DNA from: Atkinsonella hypoxylon
Lineage: Eukaryota; Ascomycota; Sordariomycetes; Hypocreales; Clavicipitaceae
DNA: 64,000 bases
Reading direction: 5' to 3'
NCBI GenBank assembly: GCA_000729835.1
Contig: JFHB01000001.1
Location: 248,001-312,000, forward strand
Shown one piece after another: positions 35,453 to 47,192 of this stretch (positions within the stretch are counted from its first letter, which is position 1; each line of letters starts with the position of its first letter). The notes below the pieces were generated by a model that did not search any database, was not told where the DNA came from, and worked only from the letters and a program-made list of their open reading frames with translations. A program made the position numbers and the translations under genes.

Positions 35453-36667
35453 TATTCCGTATATATTAAAGACATTCATGTCTTGTGAGAGCTTATGAGT
35501 CCGTGACTGCCACCAGAAACCAGCTCTGCGCGCGTGGATGTAGGAAGGTACATGATGGCTTCTCTTCCAATGCTGCACCACGCATGTCCAAGGACAACAA
35601 AAGTCAGGCACTGCTCCCAAACTAATCGGATCTCATGCAGCCCAAAAGACAGATCCTTGTCAACTGATTGACAGTGTGATTCTCATGCTTTACGGAGTAT
35701 TATGTGCGTTACCTGTTATGCCCCACGCCTCGCATGATGGACAAGCATCAGCTACCTAGGTACCTAGGTACCTATAGTCGCACCCTTGAATTGTTTTGCA
35801 AATCTACTTGCAGGAGCAGTTGTACTCATCTGGCAGTATGTGCGTACCATCGATTCAAAGGTTAACAACTACCCCTTACAGTATTAATAACCAGGGTCGT
35901 TTTTTCTTCTTCTTCCCCTATTCGGTGGCCAATAAATAGGTGGATTCACCTGCCCTGGATGGAGGATGGCAGCTACTAACTAGGTACCTAGCCTAGGTAG
36001 TGTCTGGTAGGTGTAACGAGTTTAACGACGGTCACACGCTTGATGTGCATTATTAACGGGTTCGTGAACTTGCATGCACAGCGTCTGATGCCATTTCGCA
36101 CTGTGCCAGAACATTCTAGCAGTAAGGGTGTTATCTCACTGTACATACTCCGTACATGGCCATAGCTAGAATCGCAATCGCCATAAGCCGTGCATGCTGG
36201 TAACCGACTAGGGCTCGTTTTGCAGGATTCGCCGGACAAAACAAAATCTATCCGAACATAGAATATATTTATTATACGGGACACAACCGTCGTATCGCCG
36301 GTTGGCATGACGCGTAACCGTATCGGCTATACCGTCATCGTCTGGTATTTGCCATCCTTCTCTTCTCGTCTTTGCTCCTAGGCCCTGCTTGTGCATGGCA
36401 GCTCGGAATCATGATTGGCTTTACCAGGTTTGGCGCCCATAGTACAGTACAGTTCATACCCCATACTCGGGTATTCCGTACATATCCAGATATCAAACGT
36501 ATTTCCTTCAATGCTCGCCATGCTTGAAAAAAATTGGTTGATTGTCTCATGGGCATCTCATCCGTGTTGTCTTGGCCTTGGCCTTGGCGCGACCAAATCC
36601 TACATGGTAGTGTTATTTACATACCTAAATTAGACGAACGGGCGCGGGGCCAACAGAAGCTGCATGA

Positions 36668-36718
36668 GCAGCGTGGCAGCGTCACAGCGTCACAGCGTCA
36701 CAGCATGGCAGCGCGGCA
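36668..36718. repeat. Imperfect tandem repeat, unit CACAGCGT / GGCAGCGT
   Basis: About six 8-9-bp units alternate GGCAGCG and CACAGCG about 550 bases before the csmA start. The frames that cross it are repeat artefacts. Confidence 0.75.
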
Positions 36719-37268
36719 GTGCTGCAGCTGTATTGTTACATTGATACATGTACCCAGGTACCTACATCGATGTAGTCTCCAAACGAGACTGCACCGCTCG
36801 TCTGTCTGGCCCGCCGTACCCCCTCGTAATAGCTCGTGTGCTTGCCAGGCTAAGGCAAAGAAAACATCCGTCCCCTTTCTTCTGTCGTTGACCGTGGCTT
36901 GAGTAACAGGTTTTGCTTTGGAAGCTAGCTCGCTGCTCTTATCTTGGGTTTTGGTTCATCACATTCGCTCTTGTTGTTTCCCATAATATTTTCTTTCTTT
37001 CCAAAGAAAACATTCGCTCCAACTTTTCCCTTCCGCTAGCGAAGTTGTTTAATTCCATCACTTCCCTCGGACGGCAAAATCTGTCACACCCATCGTCAGC
37101 GCAGCTTCCGACTTCTGAACCATCGAGACACACTCGCTCCCGCTCCTGCTTGCACGACGTAGTACATTGGTTCCCTATAACCCGACGTGATTCAAAAGTC
37201 GCCCAATCCCGAAATCTCTTGATACTGCCCTCGCAACTACTTCCAGCACTGCTGGAGTTGCGCCCACC

Positions 37269-40200
37269 ATGGCATCGACACTTCCTCCTCTCGGAGGCGG
37301 GAACGGAGGGGCACACACTCAGCATTCGTTGCCATCGCTACCAGCACATCTTCAATCTGATACTCACATTACAGGGCACCTGGCCAGCCGATTTCATGTG
37401 TCCCTTGCAACTGCGCAGCTGTCCTCCCACGCACTCGTGTGTTTAAACACCTATACATCGTCTTCTAAAGGACCAGATGGTGGCAAACCAGGTAGCGCCA
37501 TGGCCGGCGCCGAGGACATGGCCGAACGGGCTTGGTTGAGACTTGGACACCGATCTGAGAACCAGGCCGTTGTATTCCTGTAAGTGACAAATGTGTCGGG
37601 ACGAATGTTCGTTTTTATCCAACCGTTATAACTAACCCCTCTTTAGAGGTGAATCTGGATCTGGCAAATCAACTATTCGAAATCATCTCCTTACTGCTCT
37701 TCTGGACAAGTCATCGACGCCTCTTTCTAACAAGCTCTCGTTGGCTGCTTATATCTTCGACACGCTCACCACCACGAAAACTGCAACCACGCCGACGGCC
37801 TCCAAGTCGGGTCTTTTTTACGAACTTCAGTACGACACATCAGCGACAACCAACCCCATCCTTATCGGAGGCAAGCTTTTAGATCACCGTCTGGAGAGAA
37901 GCCGCATTGCCGACGTTCCCACTGGAGAGCGAAATTTTCATGTCCTTTATTATCTGTTGGCGGGCACCAGCTCGGCCGAAAAGGCGCATCTAGGTCTCGA
38001 TGAAGGTCCTGCTGGATCTAAAAGATGGAAATACCTTGGCCACCCGACTCAGCTCAAGGTTGGCATTAATGATGCAGAGGGGTTCCAACTCTTCAAAACT
38101 GCTCTGAAGAAGCTTGAATTTCCGCGAAGTGATATTGCAGAGATTTGTCAAATCTTAGCGGCGATTCTCCATATCGGTCAGCTAGAGTTCGAGTCGACGC
38201 ACAACACGAGCGCTACAGGAGATGACAGTGGGGGTTTCTCTTATGAGGGCGGCAGTACCTCTACAACCGTCAAGAACAAGGATGTTCTGGGCATTATTGC
38301 GGCATTCTTGGGAGTCAGCGTCGGTGAACTGCAAAGCACTTTGGGCTACAAGACTAAAATGATCCAAAGAGAGAGAGTCACCGTTATGCTTGATCCTGTG
38401 GGAGCTCGCGGCCATGCAAATGAGCTGGCTCGAACTCTATACTCTCTCCTCGTAGCCTGGATCTTGGAAAGTATTAACCAAAAGGTTTGCGCTGTCGAGG
38501 AGCAAATCGCCAACACTATCTCCATAGTTGATTTTCCCGGCTTTGCTCAACAGTCAGCCACCAGCTCTACTCTTGACCAACTGCTCAACAATGCTGCGAC
38601 TGAGGCCGTGTATAATGTTGCTTTGCACAACTTTTTCGACAGAAAGGCCGAGATGTTGGAGTCAGAAGAGGTCAGCGTCGCTCCCACCAGCTACTTTGAT
38701 AACTCTGATGCCGTCAAAGGCTTGCTCAAGCCTGGAAACGGCCTTTTAAACATCCTGGATGATCAGACTCGCCGAAATAGGACCGATATGCAGCTGCTCG
38801 AAAGTCTGAGAAAGCGATTTGAGGGCAAAAATCCTGCGATCGAAGTAAGTTCAGCCACCGCCAAACTACCTGGAAGCAATTTCCTTACAGAGAACATGGC
38901 TGCCTCATTTACTGTCAGACATTTCGCTGGTGAGGTGGACTATCCCATCAAAGGTCTTATCGAAGAGAATGGCGAGGTCGTTTCTGTGGATCTGCTCAAC
39001 ATGTTCAATTCCACCAAGAGCGAGTTTGTTGGCAGATTGTTCGGTCAGGACGTTCTTCAAACTGTCCCCCACCCCAACGAGAAAACCACCGTCCTGCAGG
39101 CTACGATTAGCTCCAAACCCATGCGCTCTCCCAGCGTAATGTCTCGTAAAGGTAGAAGGCGTGGGCTGGCATCGCAGCGCCGCCAGCAGGAGGCCAATCT
39201 TTTCGACACGGACAACACTGCACCTACCGGATCAAGAAGCCCCAAGGGAACAAACAAGGCTGGAATTGAACAAGGTGCCGCTGGACAATTCCTTTCATCC
39301 CTTGACAATCTGCAGAAGGCTGTCACAGACCCCGGCACGAATGCCTACTTCGTCTTCTGCTTGAAACCTAATGATCGTCGTATTGCCAATCAGTTTGATA
39401 GTAAGTGTGTCCGCACACAAGTCCAAACTTTTGGTATCGCGGAAATCAGTCAGAGGTTGAGATCCGCCGACTTCAGCTTGTTCCTGCCCTTCGGCGAGTT
39501 TTTGGGTATGGTTGATGCCGAGACCATTTTGGTTGGCAGCGAACGTGAGCGTGCCGAAATGGTTATTGAGGAACGACACTGGCCAAGCAATGAGGTTCAA
39601 GTCGGAGCTACTGGGGTATTCCTCAGTGAACGATGTTGGATGGAGATTGCTGGCTTGTCTGAAGGATCCGCCGGTCAGGCCCGTTATCCTCAGCCCTTGT
39701 CAGACGGATACGGCAACGAAGGGCTCACTCCGGGTGAACGTGACACCTTTGGTGCCTCTAAGGAGCAACTGCTATCTGGAGGAAACACTCCGCTGATGTA
39801 CGGCGAAAAGGGCAGACCTGGCTACTTCGGCTCCGACGATGCCCGATCTGAGGCAGGGGTGTCTGCAATTGGCGGCGGAGACATGTTCAAGAACTTTGAT
39901 ACTCGAGAACAAATGGCAGAGCGTGGCAATGAGAAGAATCTGCAGGAAATCGAAGAATACAGAGACTCGCCTAGCCGCAAACGTTGGGTGTTTACGGTGT
40001 ACTTCCTCACGTGGTTCATACCTGAGTTCCTCATCCGCTGGCTTGGCCGCATGCCTCGTAAAGACGTTCGAATGGCTTGGCGAGAGAAGGTAGCTATCAA
40101 CATGTTGATTTGGCTCATGTGTCTCGTATCTGCTTTCTTTATTGTCGTTTTCCCCATGGTCATTTGTCCGAAGCAGAATGTGTACAGTGCTGCTGAATTG

Positions 40201-42986
40201 TCCTCCCATGACGGACAAGACGGAAATTCAGCATATGTGTCGATCCGCGGTCATGTCATTGATATTGGCGCATTTGTTGACCATCACTATCCGCCCGAGC
40301 CTCTCATTAGCAAGAAAAGCATCCTCAACTACGCAGGCAAAGACGTGAGCGCCCTCTTTCCGGTTCAGGTTTCGGCTCTGTGTCAGGGTGTCAATGGCTC
40401 AGTGAGCCCGCAAGTGACACTTGACTACAAGAACACCAATTTCTCTGGATCACCCACTTTGATCAGTTCAACGGATATCAATTCCCGGTATCACGATTTC
40501 CGATACTTTACCAACACCTCGGAACCTGACTGGTACCTCGAGCAGTTAATTTACCTCAAGGGCAATTGGGGCAAGGGCACTATTGGGTTTACACCTCAAT
40601 ATGTTTCGACGCTTGCAGGAAAGAATCAGAAGATTGCTATTATCGGAAGCAAGGTGTATGACATGACATCGTACATGAACAACCGCCGACTTTTACGAGC
40701 GAAGCCGGGAGAGAAATTAATTGACGATCCAAACCTTGTAAACTTCATGAGCACTAAGGTTACCGAAATGTTCCAGACATATGCTGGCCAAGATGTCACT
40801 AAGTGGTGGAACGCCATGATTCTTCCACCTGATGAGAAGGCCAGGATGCAAACGTGTCTTGATTATCTCTTCTTCGTTGGCGATGTGGACACTCGAAGCT
40901 CTACTCGCTGTCAATTCTCCGAGTATCTTATCCTTGCTGTGTCAATCACTCTGGCTTCTATAATCGCCTTCAAATTCTTCGCTGCGTTGCAATTCGGTGG
41001 CAAGAATATGCCGGAGAATCTGGATAAATTCATCATGTGCCAAATTCCGGCATACACCGAAGACGAAGAATCGCTCCGCCGTGCTATTGATTCGGCGGCA
41101 AGGATGCGTTATGATGACAAGCGTAAATTGCTAGTTGTTGTCTGTGATGGTATGATTATTGGTCAGGGCAACGATCGACCAACTCCCCGAATCGTACTCG
41201 ATATTCTTGGTGTCTCGGAGACTGTGGATCCAGAGCCCCTCAGCTTTGAATCGCTTGGTGAAGGTTTGAAGCAACACAATATGGGCAAAGTCTATTCAGG
41301 TCTATACGAAGTCCAAGGGCACATTGTTCCCTTCTTGGTTATTGTCAAGATTGGCAAACCTTCGGAAGTTGCTCGGCCTGGTAACCGTGGCAAACGAGAT
41401 TCTCAGATGATTCTTATGCGCTTCTTGAATCGCGTCCATTACAACCTGGCCATGAGTCCACTGGAATTGGAAATGTATCATCAGATCCGCAACATTATTG
41501 GCGTCAATCCGACATTCTATGAGTTTATGTTCCAGATTGATGCTGATACTGTGGTGGCCCCCGATTCGGCAACTCGTATGGTTTCCGCCTTCGTCGATGA
41601 TACCAGGTTGATTGCTGTGTGCGGAGAGACGGCTCTGACAAACGCGAAATCGTCTTTCATCACGATGATTCAAGTCTACGAGTACTATATCTCTCATAAC
41701 TTGTCCAAGGCCTTTGAAAGTCTGTTTGGCTCTGTTACTTGCTTGCCCGGTTGTTTCTCCATGTATCGAATTCGCGCCGCGGAGACGGGCAAGCCATTAT
41801 TCGTTAGCCGCGAAGTTGTTGAAGCTTATGCCACCATTCGTGTTGACACTCTGCACATGAAGAATCTGCTGCACCTGGGTGAAGATCGATACTTGACTAC
41901 ACTCTTACTCAAATTCCACTCCAAGTACAAGACAAAGTATCTCTTCAACGCTCATGCCTGGACTATCGCTCCTGACTCATGGCAGGTGTTTCTGTCGCAG
42001 CGTCGCCGTTGGATCAACTCGACTGTGCATAATCTTATCGAGCTCATGCCCATGGCACAGCTCTGTGGTTTCTGCTGCTTCAGTATGCGATTTGTTGTGT
42101 TCATCGATCTTTTGAGTACTGTTGTGCAACCTGTTACTATTGCCTACATTGTTTACTTGGTTGTGCTTGTCGCAACGAAGTCAACAGTTGTTCCAATCAC
42201 AGCGTTTGTCTTGCTTGGTGCCATCTATGGTCTGCAAGCCATCATTTTCATCCTTCGCCGTAAGTGGGAAATGGTTGGTTGGATGATTCTCTATGTCCTG
42301 GCCATTCCTGTCTTCAGTTTCGGCCTGCCCTTGTACGCCTTCTGGCACATGGACGATTTTAACTGGGGTAATACACGTGTCGTCGCAGGTGAAAAGGGCA
42401 AGAAAGTGGTCATTTCTGACGAAGGCAAATTCGACCCCGACTCCATCCCTCGCAAGAAGTGGGAAGAATATCAAGCAGAACTCTGGGAGACTCAGACATC
42501 TCGTGATGACGCCCATTCTGAGGTTTCTGGATTTAGCTACGGCACCAAAGCTCAAGCTGTTGTATCTGAGTATGGATTCCCTAGCAGACCTGATTCTACA
42601 ACCGGCTTCATGCAGCACAACCCCTATGACTCACGGAACAATTCCCGCATGTCTTTGGCGCACTCTGACATAGGCCAACATCGCGTTAGCCAATACGGTG
42701 GTTCCCAGTTTTTCAATCCTAATGACATGGTCGGCCTGCCTAGTGAAGACGCTCTTCTAGCAGAGATACGGGACATTCTCAAGACGGCGGACCTCATGAC
42801 TGTCACTAAGAAGGGCATCAAGCAGGAGCTGGAGCGCCGCTTCGATGTGCCCCTGGACGCAAAGAGAGCCTACATTAACAGTGGTAAGTAGCGTAGTAAT
42901 GTATTCCTGTCTTCGGTCTCAGTTGGGAACCTATGGCTAACATATATTCACTAGCAACGGAGGCTCTCCTTTCCGGCCAGCTTTAA
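37269..42986 (+). CDS. csmA: Class V chitin synthase with myosin motor-like domain (CsmA / ChsV type)
   Basis: Exons 37269-37579, 37647-42883 and 42955-42986 give 1859 residues in phase. The myosin-like head spans about 1-780. It has an intact P-loop GESGSGKS (105-112), formed across the first intron, and a switch-II-like VDFPGF. This type of head is known to help place the enzyme at hyphal tips and septa. Two membrane segments follow (about 885-945), a cytochrome b5-like domain (from about 956), then the chitin synthase domain with CQIPAYTEDEESL, QIDADTVVAPDS, EDRYLTTLL and QRRRWINST (Q1555). Three to five C-terminal membrane helices and a DEK_C-type domain (about 1800-1855) complete it. The tiny last exon codes ATEALLSGQL. 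It lies head-to-head with the class VII gene. Confidence 0.95.
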
Positions 42987-43670
42987 GACTAAAACTGGCT
43001 CACTACGGGTTGTTGGGCTGTCCAGGGTCAAATAAAATGTTTGATTAATTTACTGTAATTATTTCTGCTATTTCCCAAACCTTGTATGTTGATTATTTGA
43101 TTTTCCGCGCTGCCTGGAGTCGGGGATACTTGGTCGACTTGGATAGAAGACCGGATCAACAAACCTAAGAAGTAAAAGTTGTTATTCGACGCTATCTGAA
43201 TCCGAATACTTGAACATATATACATTGGCTATCTGATGAGGCTGAATAGCATGAGCCATAATATAGGAATCACCTTTGATCTTCGATGTAATACAATGAT
43301 GGAGGAGTGATGCAGGACGGAAGGTGATGATGATAGAAGATAAAAACTTGAGGTGAATTCAATGTTGGAAGGGCACACCGGCGCACCCAAGTTCACCTAC
43401 GGCCGTCTGTCCAGCGTAGTGACAAGACACTGGTACAAGTGTAGTGATGAAAATGAAAGAGATCCGCTGCTTGGACAGATCATTGTTGAATTATAAATGC
43501 AGTACGCGCCTTCAAGCTGTGCTATCTACGAACCACAGGCCAAGTTCGCTTGACCTTGGTACCATACTCCAAAAGAGGCCACCTTGTTCACCGCAAAAAG
43601 AAAAAGAAAAGATGTAAAAGAGTTTTTTTTTTTCAAAAAAAACGCCCAAACTCCCGACCCCCCCACCCCG

Positions 43671-43701
<31 letters not shown>

Positions 43702-43704
43702 AAG
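42987..43704. other. Convergent intergenic region, csmA / URB1
   Basis: 3' regions of two converging genes. It contains a T-run (43623-43633), an A-run, a C-rich patch (43652-43668) and a 30-base poly(A) at 43671-43700 that ends four bases before the URB1 stop codon. Frames in this stretch are homopolymer artefacts. Confidence 0.7.
43671..43700. repeat. Homopolymer A(30)
   Basis: Thirty consecutive A residues on the plus strand, immediately 3' of URB1 on the minus strand, where they read as poly(T). True length is uncertain because sequencing of such runs is error-prone. Confidence 0.9.
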
Positions 43705-46700
43705 CTACGTTTGCAATATCTCCAATAGGTGCTCCATGCCCCCTTTACTCCATTCCTGAACTTTTCGCTGATCACATGTTTCCCACACTCGTTTGGTAAG
43801 GGCTTCATATAACGCTGCTTCGTCCTCCACATGACATGCTACGCGCTGGGCATGGAGCCAGCTCACGAGGCTGAATCTGGTAATGAGGGTCGTGCTGCCG
43901 GCCTCGATGCATGTGCTCCGGTAAACGAGTCTAAGGAGCCTTGTGCGCAGCGCTGTTCTCAGATATGGGTTGCTCCCGAGGGCGAGGACCTTCTCGAACC
44001 AGCGCTTCTTGTGGAATATGTCCAGGTCAGATGGGGTTTGGAGGCTGTCGAGGAGATAGGATAGCAGCCAGGTGAGTTCTGTGTAGTACTTGTCATCTTC
44101 GGAGGGTGTTCCGTGGAGAATGTCGTGCGCGAGGGGCAGCTTGTTGGGTCCCCAGACTGGACTGCGCGTCAGGTACGAATTTACTTTGGGATAGAGTGGG
44201 TGGAGGGGGTTCTTGAGGATATCCAGGGCGTGCGTGGCAAAGGCTGTGAATGCAGAGGGTATGGGACCGGCGTCAACGAGCGCTTTGGACGATTCAGCTA
44301 CTTCGGATAGGAGCAGCCAGATTTGCATCTTCTCCTCGTGGGAGGAGTCCTTTACCAGCGCTGCCATTTTGAGAATGCTGGTGAGGGCTTCTTTGCGCAG
44401 GTTTACGTGTTCCGAGGCCAACAGTCGGATCAAGCCTGCGGCGTACCCGTCTTCCACCATGTCTTCCACGGTCTTGGACGCCCATTTGGTGAGCATCGTG
44501 GCCTCTTCAGAGGACGGGAATGGGACATGAAGCAGCTGCTCTAGCGCCTCGTGGCTCATGGCCCGTTTCGGTATCGCCTCCTCTTTGCTTGTCTTGGACT
44601 TGCTGCGCTTCCATTCGACGTGACATTTTTTCAGTACTTTAACCTGTTTTCCTTCGCCAAGGGCGGGAGGCGATACCGAAGAGGCTGCAAAATGCTTCTC
44701 TGCTGCCTTGAACAAGATGGGTAATGCAACGTTCTTTTTGCTTGTTAAATGAACAGCATTGAAATAGAGCGACACAAAGGTGGCAAGATGACTGGCAGTT
44801 TGCTTGTCAGCTGCAGAGAGGGCGAATGGCAGCTGTTCTATGATGACGACCTGAAGCAAGGCAGAGGGCTCTGTTGCTGTTGAGAGGACATCTTTCGAAG
44901 CATAGTCTTTAACGAGATCAAGGTATTTGATGGGTGAAGTGGCACAGCGACCGATACAATTGTCCAAAAATGGCCAAATGCTCGCCATGCTCTCAAGACC
45001 TGCGACGTCGCTTGAGCACCGTAATGCTTGCACAAGACACTTTAACGATGCAGAGTCTTTCACAATCTGGCTCTCAACGGCTACGTTTCCTAAAACAGCC
45101 TTGAGTTCGTCCAGAAGCGTGTCATTGCCGCCGCTACATAGAAGTTGTAGCAATGCGCTGAAGGGTGATGATGATACCTGACCGTGGCCTAGTGACTCAA
45201 GCTTGGTGAACCACCTCATCCCTGGGGAATAGCTTGCTATGGTGACGAGATTCTCAAGCTCCATGGCACCCAGTCTCTTAGGCTCATCTTCAAGGTCAGT
45301 CTCATCTAAACCCTTGAGCGCGTCGACAAAGAAAGGTGAGACGTCGAAGTTAGCTGCTAGGGCAACCCTTGGGATGACTTCATAGTAGAGTCGTAAGAGA
45401 CGGCTTGTCAGAGTCTTGTGCAGGATGTTCTCGGTGGGAATGCTTTTATAGCACCGGACGATCTCCTTCATGTCTGGAATCCGCTGACAAAACAGGTCTA
45501 CAGTCCGTCGACTAGCATCGACCCATACTGTGCCTTTAATTTTGGACGGGCCATCAAGCATCCGTAGTGCTGTGTCAAGTTTCTCTAGCGCTGCTACGAG
45601 AATCCTCGTTGCGAAGAAAGATGTCAGATGTGATTGATTGGACAGGCATCGAATCAGTATTTTTTGATTGATCGGACGCGGAATAATGTTGTCGAGCAGG
45701 ATTGAGCTGGGAGGGGGCATGGCTGCGTAATGGATTGGATCACCAAACGAAGCTGGTAGTGGGATCATCATGGTATTCAAGAGGAAAGCAGCGTAGCCTA
45801 TCCACGTCATGGAAAGTTTTGGCTCAAAGGTGAATGACTGATTGTTGTAGAAGTAATCCGAAATCAGCTCCGGAGCAGCAGTGAAAATGGCTACTAGAAG
45901 TTCGCAATGTTTCAAGCTGGACCATGGCCGAAGCTTGCCTGCAAACTCGGACAGAACGAAATTGTATACAGGAACCCCATCCCTCAATTTACCTTCCCAT
46001 GGATCTCTCGTTTCGTGATTGGTCCTCTGCCAGGCTGGCAGCGCTGAGAACGAGTCATCGGCTTCTTTCGGATACAAGCCACGATACGGATAGAGTATGC
46101 CAGCCTCTGGAGTGGTGCAAGCATACATTAGAAACTGATGCGCCTTTTCGGGAACGAGTTCTTTATCTTCCGGTGTGACCGTGGCGTGAGTGTACGTGTA
46201 TAGAGACAGCAGACGCATTAATATTTTGATATTTAATGCTCTGGATTTGATTTCTCGAGGGACTTTGGGGTCCATCAAAACGTAGGCTTTGAGCCCATCA
46301 AGGATCTCGAGGATGATATGTGGAGGGTCATTTTTTATCATATAGGTGAGGTGTGACAGCGAATCTTTCTGAGAGAGCAGCTCCTTTCGACCTTCCGCAT
46401 GCAGATATCTGAGACAGCTAAGATAGAATCGCACAGCATGAGCTCTGACAGAAGCTTTTCGAGAGTGTTCTTGATCTACCCCCAAAGGTACGGTTTCAAA
46501 ATGCCTTCCGAGAGCATTGAAGATATAGGCCCGAGCTCGAACAAAGCGTTTTGCGAAAGCACCCCCATCAAAGCAAACAGCTTCGCGCAACATGCGCAAT
46601 GTCGGAGAAATAATGAAGGCTTTGGATTTCTCAGATGTCATATTTCTCTTTATCGCTTTCAGCTGGGGCTCCTGCAGTAAGGTCCGGCAAATCCCATTGC

Positions 46701-47192
46701 CGTATGGGACGAGATGTAACGAATCGCCGATGATCTGAAGAAGAAGTGCTAGAACAACCGCCACAGCCGACATAACGCCCTCGTCGTTGGCCTGAATGGC
46801 AAATGACCACATCTCCATGATGTGGTGTAAATGAACGGCATCTTGACTCGCGGCGTCTCGGGGCTTGACACTGTCCAGGTACTCCTGCAGGAGCGCTAAC
46901 TTGGGCTTCCGATCATCATCACCGGAGATGATATCGTCAAGGAATTTCTTAAGGGACTGCAGACCTACATCCTCGTCAATACCGGTGGCTTTTGGTAGCC
47001 GGATAAAGAATAATCTCAGTTAAGAAACAACGAACCATGCCGGGCATTTCGCAAGTCTTGATCGAAGGTCAAGAGCGCACGCAACTGCTGACTAGATGTA
47101 ACATCTTCTCCAATTGGGGTTTCTTGAGTGAGCTTTTGGCGCTTGCGAAAGGCTGCGGCGCTATCTGTGCCTTGGGATGATCGCTTGACCAT
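43705..47192 (-). CDS. URB1: Urb1/Npa1, nucleolar 60S ribosome-assembly factor
   Basis: Exons 47192-47036 and 46964-43705 give 1138 residues; the short intron (71 bp) has a GTTCGT donor and a GATGTAG acceptor that keep frame. Urb1/Npa1 is a large helical-repeat protein of the earliest pre-60S particles. The N-terminus is basic (MVKRSS, then FRKRQKL, a likely nuclear signal). The Npa1 N-terminal domain follows (LLTFDQDLRNARHGLQSL, then KFLDDIISG, then HHIMEMWSFAIQAND, NMTSEKSKAFIISPTLRML). The long C-terminal half contains YPYRGLYPKE and the Urb1 C-terminal region beginning about WLLSYLLDSLQTP. The protein is shorter than in budding yeast but of the length I expect for filamentous fungi. The start is the first ATG after an in-frame GTG-led extension that looks non-coding. 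Confidence 0.88.

Larger units (their letters stand above)
32904..37268. promoter_or_regulatory. Shared 4.4-kb upstream region of csmB and csmA
   Basis: The two chitin synthase genes diverge from this region. It contains four exact TACGGAGTA/TACTCCGTA sites (34606, 34953, 35691, 36146) and a near-palindrome ATACTGCGGAGTAT at 34804. There are CCTAGGTACC patches (35752-35778, 35982-35999) and four small tandem repeats (34250-34270, 34690-34716, 35164-35199, 36668-36718). A degenerate repeat copy (35328-35452) is also present. The last 350 bases before csmA are pyrimidine-rich and probably form its leader. Frames such as 33795-34229 (-) and 36913-37446 (+) have no recognisable protein signal. 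Co-regulation of the pair is plausible but not shown by sequence. Confidence 0.6.

Noticed and set aside
36913..37446. 177-codon frame upstream of and overlapping csmA
   Set aside because: It starts from a non-ATG codon, overlaps the well-supported first csmA exon in another phase and has no domain.
43512..43832. Frames with long Phe or Lys runs at the 3' end of URB1
   Set aside because: Produced by A/T homopolymers in the intergenic region.
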